Shown: one piece after another, positions 58,680 to 64,000 of the stretch | Position numbering within the stretch: the stretch's first letter is position 1 | Layout: each line of letters opens with the position of its first letter | NCBI RefSeq assembly: GCF_947259545.1 | Contig: NZ_CAMYMK010000002.1 | Coordinates: 1-64,000 of the forward strand | DNA from: an uncultured Marinobacter sp. | GTDB taxonomy: Bacteria; Pseudomonadota; Gammaproteobacteria; Pseudomonadales; Oleiphilaceae | Reading direction: 5' to 3' | Length of the DNA stretch: 64,000 bases | The notes under the pieces: model-generated | Databases searched by the model: none | The model's input: only the letters and a program-made list of their open reading frames with translations | Told to the model about the DNA's origin: nothing | Made by a program: the position numbers and the translations under genes

Positions 58680-59267
58680 ATGACCGATCAAAAACCCAGT
58701 CGTCGGGAGGCGATCCTGCATGCGTTGGTGGAGCTGCTGGAAACCGATCCCGGAGCCCGTATCACCACCGCCGGCCTGGCCAAATCCGTAGGCGTCACCG
58801 AGGCGGCGCTGTACCGCCATTTCCCCAGCAAGCGCAAGATGTTCGAGGCGCTGATCGACTTCGCCGACGAAGCGGTCTTCAGCCGTTGCCAGGTGATCCT
58901 GCAGGAGCAGGAGGACGCACGCGCCCGCCTGCAACAGCTGGCCAATCTGGTGCTGGTGTTCGCCGAACGCAACCCTGGCCTGTGCTGTGTGCTGACCGGC
59001 GACGCCCTGATGGGCGAAAACGAGGCCCTGCGCAAGCGCGCATCCCACTTCTTCGAACGCCTGGAAACCCAGGTGCGCCAGATCCTAAAGGAAGGCGAGA
59101 TCCGCCAGGGCTTGCGTCCCCGCACCAGCGCCAATCGCGGCGCGGACTTTGTGCTGGTCTTCATCGAAGGCCGGATTCAGCGGTTTGTCCGCTCGTCGTT
59201 TTCCCGCTTGCCCTCGACCGACTTCGACGAGAGTTGGGGGCTGGTTTCTGAAGTCGTCTGGGGCTAA
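58680..59267 (+). CDS. slmA: Nucleoid occlusion factor SlmA
   Basis: 195-residue TetR-fold DNA-binding protein that blocks FtsZ assembly over the nucleoid. HTH ITTAGLAKSVGVTEAALYRHFP and the SlmA-specific ERNPGLCCVLTGDALMGENE plus FFERLETQVRQILKEGE segments separate it from drug-responsive TetR proteins. In enterics it adjoins dut; here it is about 54 kb away. Confidence 0.92.
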   Translation: MTDQKPSRREAILHALVELLETDPGARITTAGLAKSVGVTEAALYRHFPSKRKMFEALIDFADEAVFSRCQVILQEQEDARARLQQLANLVLVFAERNPGLCCVLTGDALMGENEALRKRASHFFERLETQVRQILKEGEIRQGLRPRTSANRGADFVLVFIEGRIQRFVRSSFSRLPSTDFDESWGLVSEVVWG

Positions 59268-59317
59268 CCGGATACCGGGGAGTTTGTTTCTGACTGTAGC
59301 CTGACAGAAATGGGGGA

Positions 59318-59429
59318 GGTCGAAGGCGGGTATGGCCTCCACAGAACCGCTACAAGCACATCCATGTGCGCTTCGTTCCGGCCATCCATGGCCTCCAAGA
59401 TTCTGTGGAGGCCATACCCGCCTCCGACC
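59318..59429. repeat. Structured hairpin element C
   Basis: Arms 59318-59346 and 59401-59429 pair over 29 bases with one mismatch (inner part gtatggcctccacagaa). The 54-base core (59347-59400) holds two small palindromes, gcacatccatgtgc and ggccatccatggcc, which can form side hairpins on the long stem. The core matches element D at 47 of 54 positions after inversion. Confidence 0.88.
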
Positions 59430-59541
59430 AAATCACTTTCGGTGATATCTCGTTTCTCCAATACAGCGAAGTGGGTAACCAGCCGCTGCTGTCTCCAACA
59501 TTACCTTTGTCGCTACCTGCGATATATCTGCGTAGCTGGAT

Positions 59542-59653
59542 GGTTGGGGGTGTCAGGGCCCTTCCCGGAATTTCGAAGGCCATGGATGGCCTGAGAGAAG
59601 CGCACATGGATGTGCTCGTAGCGGTTCCGGGAAGGGCCCTGACACCCCCAGCC
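59542..59653. repeat. Structured hairpin element D (inverted relative to C)
   Basis: Arms 59542-59570 and 59625-59653 pair over 29 bases with one mismatch (inner part gtcagggcccttcccggaa). The arm sequence is unrelated to that of C, B or A. The 54-base core (59571-59624) on the minus strand repeats the C core, including both palindromes. Confidence 0.88.
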
Positions 59654-59705
59654 CTACTCCGGAACAAACAGGCTACCGAATATAACTCGAGTTAACGCCG
59701 AAGCC

Positions 59706-60512
59706 TCAGTCATACCCGGAAGCAGAACGCAGGATCTGGCGAACAGGCTCCCAGATCGCCGGTGCGGAGATCAGGATATCGCGGCCGTACAGGTCAGCGG
59801 GATAGCCATCGGGAACATCGCCGAAGTGGCCAGCGGTGGCGCCGGCTTCCAGGGCGATGAGACGGGCGGCGGCGAAGTCCCAGGGGCTGACGTTTTCGTA
59901 GTAGATATCCAGGCGGCCGCAGGCGACCCAGCAGATGTCGAGGGCGGCGGAGCCGATGCGGCGCAGGTCGCGGCAATTGTGGATCATCGCATCCAGGCGT
60001 TTTACCAATGGTTCCAGGCTGTCTTTGGTGTAGGGAAAGCCGGTGGCGAACAGGGAATCGCGGGGCACCGTAGCGCCGCTGTGTTTGATCGGTTCGCCAT
60101 TGAGGGTGGCGCCTTCGCCCTTGGTGGCGCGGAAGGTTTCGCCGGGAAACGGCGCGTGAACCACGCCTGCCTGGACGCGGCCCTTTTCGGCGTAGGCAAT
60201 GGACACCGCCACCTGGGGGTGGCCGTAGGCGTAATTCACGGTGCCGTCGATGGGGTCAACGATCCACAGCGGCGTCTCCAGTTCCTCCGCCTGGCTCAGG
60301 TCCGGCATGGATTCCTCGGAGAGGATGCGGTGGTCCGGAAAGCGTTTGCGAATGGCACCAGTTATGAACTCATCGGCCATGAGATCTGCATGGGTCACCA
60401 GTTCGGTTTGCTGTTTGTAGTCGGTGCGCAGGGTGTTGTTCTCGCGTTCACGACGAATCAGTTCGCCCGCTTCAACTGCGACCTGTTCGGCAAAATCCGT
60501 TAAGTCTCTCAA
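59706..60512 (-). CDS. Inositol monophosphatase family protein
   Basis: 268-residue FIG-superfamily phosphatase. Metal-site motifs WIVDPIDGTVNYAYG and SPWDFAAARLIALEAGA, plus LSEES, are intact. It could act on inositol phosphate, or as a second SuhB-like or CysQ-like enzyme; the sequence does not decide. It is divergent from the roadblock operon, and a perfect CRP box lies 64 bases upstream of its start codon. Confidence 0.88.
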   Translation of the reverse strand: MRDLTDFAEQVAVEAGELIRRERENNTLRTDYKQQTELVTHADLMADEFITGAIRKRFPDHRILSEESMPDLSQAEELETPLWIVDPIDGTVNYAYGHPQVAVSIAYAEKGRVQAGVVHAPFPGETFRATKGEGATLNGEPIKHSGATVPRDSLFATGFPYTKDSLEPLVKRLDAMIHNCRDLRRIGSAALDICWVACGRLDIYYENVSPWDFAAARLIALEAGATAGHFGDVPDGYPADLYGRDILISAPAIWEPVRQILRSASGYD

Positions 60513-60575
60513 AGACGTGATCCTCTCTGGTGCGTCGTTTTAATCAGAAAAAGGTTCCCTTAAATATCTGCGATG

Positions 60576-60591
60576 TGTGAAGTATGTCACA
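60576..60591. promoter_or_regulatory. Perfect CRP/Vfr binding site
   Basis: TGTGA-AGTATG-TCACA, a perfect match to both conserved half-sites with the correct 6-base spacer. It is 64 bases upstream of the inositol monophosphatase start and 245 upstream of the first roadblock gene. The cognate-type regulator (Vfr) is encoded at 27980-28621. Confidence 0.75.
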
Positions 60592-60676
60592 GATTGCCGT
60601 ATATTTTTTTAGCCCTTTAAATTCATTCGCTTAGAATATGTATAGGTGGCAAACACGTCCATTCTGGAAACGTTTC

Positions 60677-60691
60677 ATTACAAATTGTAAT
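60677..60691. promoter_or_regulatory. 15-base palindrome, possible operator
   Basis: ATTACAA-A-TTGTAAT, perfect 7-base half-sites, 145 bases upstream of the first roadblock gene. No regulator can be named. Confidence 0.4.
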
Positions 60692-60836
60692 AACGTTATA
60701 CCTTCGAAACATATCTATACAACCCCTGTCTTGTGAATGCCCTTGAAGGCTCCTAGTCTCGTTGTGCGGCGCTCCTGGATTTCGAGCAGCCCCGAAACCT
60801 TTTCGGAAATGACAACAACTTTGGAGATTGATCGTT

Positions 60837-61196
60837 ATGGCAGACCTGTCCGGTTTGAAGGAAATTGATGGTTTCATTGGCGCCTGTCTGGTGGACAGCG
60901 ATTCGGGGATGGTTCTTGGCAAGGAAGGAGGAAAGGACTTTGATCTCGATACCGCCGCAGCAGGTAATACAGAAGTCGTGCGTGCCAAGCGTAAGACCAT
61001 GTCAGCGCTGGGTATTTCCAGCAAAATCGAAGATATTCTGATTACCCTGGATGATCAGTATCACCTGATCCGGCTTCTGAACAGTAATGAGGCAGTCTTC
61101 CTATACGTTGTGCTCGACAAAGCCCGTGGGAATCTCGGAATGGCCAGAATGATCACCAAGAAAGTTGAGCAGACTGTGGATATGTCCAGCCTTTAA
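60837..61196 (+). CDS. Roadblock/LC7 domain protein (first)
   Basis: 119-residue single-domain protein, predicted cytosolic. The roadblock alpha-beta pattern is visible: LSGLKEIDGFIGACLVDSDS (helix, strand), then VVRAKRKTMSALG, EDILITLDDQYHLIRLL and the C-terminal MARMITKKVEQTV helix. Such proteins dimerise and bind small Ras-like GTPases, as MglB binds MglA. It heads an operon with an unknown protein, a GTPase and a second roadblock protein. The ATG at 60837 was chosen; ggag lies ten bases before. Confidence 0.85.
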   Translation: MADLSGLKEIDGFIGACLVDSDSGMVLGKEGGKDFDLDTAAAGNTEVVRAKRKTMSALGISSKIEDILITLDDQYHLIRLLNSNEAVFLYVVLDKARGNLGMARMITKKVEQTVDMSSL

Positions 61197-61216
61197 CTCG
61201 CTGAATTTAACAACGG

Positions 61217-62197
61217 ATGGGGATCTGCGTTTTGAAGACACTTGCCAGCGTTGGTTTGTCTTCCAAAGACGAGACCGTGTTGAAATCTTTGCTCGATCTG
61301 TTTGGTACAAAGACCCGGGATCACTGGGTTTATGCCAACTGGGATCATGCTGATGCCATCGTTCTGGATATGGATAATTCGGAAGCTGTAGCTCAGTGGC
61401 ACAACAGTGATGAGATGAGGCGCCGGATCCCGATTGCTTTATCTGGCGAGGTTTCCAGCCTCTCTGAGTCTTACCATTTGCCTAAACCCCTGCGTGCGGC
61501 TCCATTGATCTCAGTGCTCAACTTGATTGTGGAGAACGGACACCACTCTGCGACGGCACAGTTCCGGGGGCCGGAACAGGGGAGTGCTCCGGATGATGCC
61601 GACGTTGATCAAGCAGATTCGCTTGCCCAGAGAATCAAGTCGTGTGATGCCCGCTTCGTGCGGGTAGCTTTTCATCGCGGCAAGTTATTTCTCGATCGTC
61701 AGAATCGCCTCTGTGCCACGTCTCTGTCGCTTGAGCAGCTCTCTGGACTCATCGCGGAACTGTCGGAGGATGTTGAGATAAGCGAGAGCGAATCAGTCTT
61801 CCCTGATGAAGAAGCCGGTATGGAGTGGGTGGCTGACAAGCCGTTCTTATGGCTGATCGGTATCTCCGGGTCAGAAGGGCGGCTGCTGGCGGGGCTGGCC
61901 CCCGATAGCCGGCTCAGGCTGCTGCGCTGGCCCTCACCGGTGTTGATTCGCAGGTCACAGGATTTCATGACCTTGTGTGCTTTGATGAGCCGAAAGTCAG
62001 GGATCACCCTGGACGAGATAGTTGCCTCATCAGAAGTCTCCAGGGATCGTGCTATTGCCTTCATCAATGCGGCGTCGCTCATCGGGAGTATCACTGCCGT
62101 AACGGCGAATGCAGAATCTTCGCAAAGCAGGGCACCTTCGTCCTCCGGTGTAAGCAAGGGACTGTTAGCAAAAATTCGTTCTCGTCTGAAGGTCTGA
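61217..62197 (+). CDS. Unknown protein of the roadblock/GTPase operon
   Basis: 326 residues, no named family recognised. Residues about 5-110 are reminiscent of a receiver-like fold (ADAIVLDMDN, RIPIALSGE, LPKPLRAAPLISVLNLI) with positions resembling the Asp, Ser and Lys of response regulators. The final 110 residues (LRLLRWPSPVLIRRSQDFMT then CALMSRKSGITLDEIVASSE) look like a winged-helix region. An alternative TTG start at 61232 has a better-spaced site (gggga). It lies between the first roadblock gene and the GTPase, so a shared function is likely. Confidence 0.75.
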   Translation: MGICVLKTLASVGLSSKDETVLKSLLDLFGTKTRDHWVYANWDHADAIVLDMDNSEAVAQWHNSDEMRRRIPIALSGEVSSLSESYHLPKPLRAAPLISVLNLIVENGHHSATAQFRGPEQGSAPDDADVDQADSLAQRIKSCDARFVRVAFHRGKLFLDRQNRLCATSLSLEQLSGLIAELSEDVEISESESVFPDEEAGMEWVADKPFLWLIGISGSEGRLLAGLAPDSRLRLLRWPSPVLIRRSQDFMTLCALMSRKSGITLDEIVASSEVSRDRAIAFINAASLIGSITAVTANAESSQSRAPSSSGVSKGLLAKIRSRLKV

Positions 62198-62219
62198 CGT
62201 CAACAAGGGGCTGTCTTTT

Positions 62220-62747
62220 GTGTCGGAAATAAAACTGATAATTACCGGAACGCCCGGCGCGGGGAAAACGACTGCTATTGCGGCAATCAGCGAGACCCCT
62301 CCGGTCAGAACGGATCAGGCAACGACTGATGATCTTGCTGACTTGAAGGAGGAGACAACCGTCGCGATGGACTTCGGGGACCTGACCTTGGAAGACGGGC
62401 AGAAAGTGTTCCTGTATGGCACCCCCGGCCAGCGCCGCTTTGAGTTTATGTGGAAAATTCTGGTGCAGGGCGGCCTTGGTTTGATCTTGCTGGTCGACTG
62501 CAGCCGGGACGACCCGCTGGCTGATATGGACATGTATCTGGAGAATTTTGCCGATTTTATTGAAGAAACCGGGGTGGTCATTGGCCTGACGAGACGAGAC
62601 GAATGTGAGTCTCCCGACCTTGATGACTTTTACGAGAGGCTGGATCGATGGGGAACTGTTTTTCCGATTCTGGAAGTGGATGTTCGGAAAAGAGAGGATG
62701 TCAGCCTGATGATTAACGCACTTATTTCAACTATCGAGTTTGCTTGA
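62220..62747 (+). CDS. MglA-like small GTPase
   Basis: 175-residue Ras-like protein (COG2229 type). P-loop GTPGAGKTT, switch-I region with KEETTVAMDFGDL, and G3-like YGTPGQRRFEFMW, where the canonical Asp-X-X-Gly is changed as in MglA-type proteins. The base-specificity motif reads TRRD in place of NKxD, so nucleotide preference is uncertain. A GTG start follows aaggggc. Flanked by two roadblock proteins, which probably regulate it. Confidence 0.88.
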   Translation: MSEIKLIITGTPGAGKTTAIAAISETPPVRTDQATTDDLADLKEETTVAMDFGDLTLEDGQKVFLYGTPGQRRFEFMWKILVQGGLGLILLVDCSRDDPLADMDMYLENFADFIEETGVVIGLTRRDECESPDLDDFYERLDRWGTVFPILEVDVRKREDVSLMINALISTIEFA

Positions 62748-62773
62748 GCGGCACTCGCGACCGGAACGGAATC

Positions 62774-63163
62774 ATGAATCAGCCAAGAATCAGTGAGAGT
62801 GGCGAGAAATTCTGTCAGGAAGTCTTTGCGCAGATGATGGAACAGAGCCATGCAGTCTATGGTGTTCTCATCTCAACGGTAGATGGACATGACGTGACCA
62901 AACGCTTCAAAAGAGAGATGCCTGTTGCCAAACTGTCAGCCATGATGGGCTCGGTGCTGGCTCTGGGTGAGACCATTGCCAGGGAAGCTCAGCAGGAGCG
63001 TTGTCGTTATGTCATCGTTGAAAACAGTGATGGCTTTATCCTGACGCTTAAGCTCAAGGAGAAGTTGGTACTCACCGTTATTGCCTCTGCAGACGCCAAC
63101 CTGGGATTGCTCCACACCTTGAGCAGGAATGCCGTAGAGAAATTGGCAAAAAGTCTGAAATGA
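62774..63163 (+). CDS. Roadblock/LC7 domain protein (second)
   Basis: 129 residues with the roadblock pattern: CQEVFAQMMEQSHAVYGVLI, STVDGHDV, LSAMMGSVLALGETIA and CRYVIVENSDGFILTLKLKE. It is distinct in sequence from the first roadblock protein, so the pair may form a heterodimer or act at different GTPase faces. The ATG at 62774 has ggaacggaatc in front; the frame itself opens at a TTG overlapping the GTPase stop. A GC-rich hairpin follows. Confidence 0.85.
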   Translation: MNQPRISESGEKFCQEVFAQMMEQSHAVYGVLISTVDGHDVTKRFKREMPVAKLSAMMGSVLALGETIAREAQQERCRYVIVENSDGFILTLKLKEKLVLTVIASADANLGLLHTLSRNAVEKLAKSLK

Positions 63164-63178
63164 GAAGTCGGCAAGCCA

Positions 63179-63200
63179 ACTGCCCGGCAGGCCGGGCAGT
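63179..63200. terminator. Hairpin between convergent genes
   Basis: Stem actgcccgg/ccgggcagt with a 4-base loop, 15 bases after the second roadblock stop and 21 bases from the end of the aminotransferase gene. No U-tract, so it may work with Rho or only protect 3' ends. Confidence 0.5.
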
Positions 63201-63221
63201 GGCGGACCGGGAGCCTAGGTG

Positions 63222-64000
63222 TCAGTCAGCCAGGCTCTTCAACCAGTTCTCTGTCTTGTCCATGGCCGTGACCAGGCGGGGGCAGGCCTGTGTTACGAAT
63301 GTGTCGTCCAACTCCTGCTCTGCGTAGTCACCACCTGCCAGTTTCAGGGCAGCCGCACCATCAAAATCCACGAACGCCAGTCGCGCGCCCAGATGATCCG
63401 GAACGAAACCGAAATCACTGGCGGGAAGGATGGCCACGCCGGTGTTCTCCAGTAATGCCTGGCAGAACGCCTGACTGGTTTTGATATCCTTTGCGGCCAG
63501 GGCGTCACGGAAGTTTCTGAAATCGGGGAACAGATAGAACGCCCCTTCGGGCTTCTGCACCACTGCGCCCATTTCACTCAGGCGTCGATGCATGTATTCG
63601 CCCACAACCTTGAGCACCCGCCGTGACTGCTTGAGGTATTCGTCCATATCGTCGCCCCCGTTGAACGCGGAAATGGCGGCGTACTGGATGGGGGCGCTGG
63701 TGGCGGTGTAGGTTTCGCTGGCGATGATGGCCATGGCATCCTGCAGTGGCCGTAACTCCGGCGGGAAGATAAATGTCCCCAGACGCCAGCCGCCGGCGCC
63801 GGCCCATTTGCTCAGGCCGGTGCTGATGATTGTGCCTTCCGGGTAGTAGCGGGCGATGGATTTGTGCTTGCCTTCGAAATGCACCTCGCCGTAGATCTCA
63901 TCCGACAGCAGGATCAGTCTGTACTTCCGCGCCACGTTGGCGATGGCCAGCAACTGGTCGTCGGTGTAGGTACAGCCGGTGGGGTTGGACGGGTAGTTCA
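63222..64000 (-). CDS. Class I/II pyridoxal-phosphate aminotransferase (partial)
   Basis: C-terminal two thirds of a fold-type I aminotransferase. The gene is cut by the window end; its start lies beyond 64000, where the frame is still open (NYPSNPTGC, the PLP-contacting Asn). The Schiff-base lysine is in STGLSKWAGAGGWRLG, preceded by LILLSDEIYGEVHF with the Asp that holds the pyridine nitrogen. The C-terminal Arg for substrate carboxylate is in GARLAFVDFDG. Substrate specificity is not readable. Confidence 0.9.
   Translation of the reverse strand, partial: NYPSNPTGCTYTDDQLLAIANVARKYRLILLSDEIYGEVHFEGKHKSIARYYPEGTIISTGLSKWAGAGGWRLGTFIFPPELRPLQDAMAIIASETYTATSAPIQYAAISAFNGGDDMDEYLKQSRRVLKVVGEYMHRRLSEMGAVVQKPEGAFYLFPDFRNFRDALAAKDIKTSQAFCQALLENTGVAILPASDFGFVPDHLGARLAFVDFDGAAALKLAGGDYAEQELDDTFVTQACPRLVTAMDKTENWLKSLAD

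Larger units (their letters stand above)
59268..59705. other. slmA-suhB spacer with paired hairpin elements
   Basis: 438 bases between convergent genes with no credible CDS. Short open frames here only translate the repeats. Two hairpin elements in opposite orientation (C and D) take up about half of it; the 112 bases between them show nothing recognisable apart from a weak ctacctgcg/ctgcgtag dyad. Confidence 0.8.
60513..60836. other. AT-rich divergent regulatory region
   Basis: 324 bases, clearly lower GC than the flanking housekeeping genes, without a CDS. It contains a perfect CRP/Vfr box, a 15-base perfect palindrome and several possible -10 sequences (for example tatgtata near 60648). 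It must hold promoters for the inositol monophosphatase gene and the roadblock operon. Confidence 0.7.

Noticed and set aside
40748..59653. Repeats considered as a CRISPR array, integron attC sites or IS ends
   Set aside because: Copies are kilobases apart with no spacer periodicity. The conserved part is central rather than terminal, and no cas, integrase or transposase gene is present.
59264..59695. Several overlapping open frames in the slmA-suhB spacer sharing the string HMDVLVAV
   Set aside because: The shared peptides are translations of the repeat cores, not genes.

Overview
The window reads as chromosome of a marine gammaproteobacterium close to Marinobacter (order Pseudomonadales sensu lato). 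The basis is gene content and gene order: rpmG/rpmB, radC divergent from coaBC-dut-algC-argB; rpe-gph-trpE-trpG-trpD-trpC; vfr divergent from an OsmC gene and speD; amgK-murU divergent from lptD-surA-pdxA-rsmA-apaH. These blocks are familiar from Pseudomonas, but here they sit next to a PEP-CTERM protein and a roadblock/small-GTPase module. Coding density is high. Nearly all genes are ordinary housekeeping, and I see no prophage, IS element, CRISPR array, tRNA or rRNA.

Layout. 0.2-3 kb: dsbA, an EEP-family phosphatase, L33, L28 and radC. 3.2-12.4 kb: coenzyme A, dUTP, exopolysaccharide sugar-phosphate and arginine genes (coaBC, dut, long-form algC, argB, a membrane protein, argE, argA). 12.4-18.2 kb: an aminopeptidase-like lipoprotein, a 1252-residue PilZ/DUF1631/degenerate GGDEF-EAL protein and a PrkB-type kinase. 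18.3-25.3 kb: a LysR regulator, a thioredoxin, then a higher-GC signalling operon. That operon has a small membrane protein, a symporter-histidine kinase broken by a 7-bp tandem duplication, a lone receiver, and a membrane protein joining PAS, kinase-like and DEDDh exonuclease parts. 25.3-31.4 kb: pirin, speD, OsmC, vfr, an alpha/beta hydrolase and modBC without modA. 31.5-40.7 kb: PEP-CTERM protein, sterol-desaturase family protein, AraC regulator, two GSTs, a three-domain lipoprotein, a solute-binding lipoprotein, an M14 peptidase, a hydrolase and a DUF4202 protein. 41-47 kb: the trp operon behind rpe-gph, with an unannotated Trp-rich leader peptide. 47-57 kb: DUF3530 and DnaJ-like proteins, peptidoglycan recycling and outer-membrane biogenesis. 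57-60.5 kb: DUF423, thiS, thiG, slmA and an inositol monophosphatase. 60.5-63.2 kb: a lower-GC operon of two roadblock proteins, an MglA-like GTPase and an unknown protein. 63.2-64 kb: the C-terminal part of an aminotransferase that runs off the window.

Most notable non-coding signals. (1) Four long hairpin elements at 40.75, 43.0, 59.3 and 59.5 kb share a core of about 54 bases but have unrelated, self-complementary arms. One carries three extra hairpins in the core and can fold as a cloverleaf. (2) A Trp-rich leader ORF lies before trpE. (3) A perfect TGTGA-N6-TCACA CRP/Vfr box lies upstream of the roadblock/GTPase operon, and Vfr itself is encoded in the window. (4) A 7-bp slippage repeat splits the symporter-kinase gene.

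Start codons were chosen by ribosome-binding-site spacing and family length, so several differ from the longest open frame. All family names come from motif recognition by eye. No search was run.
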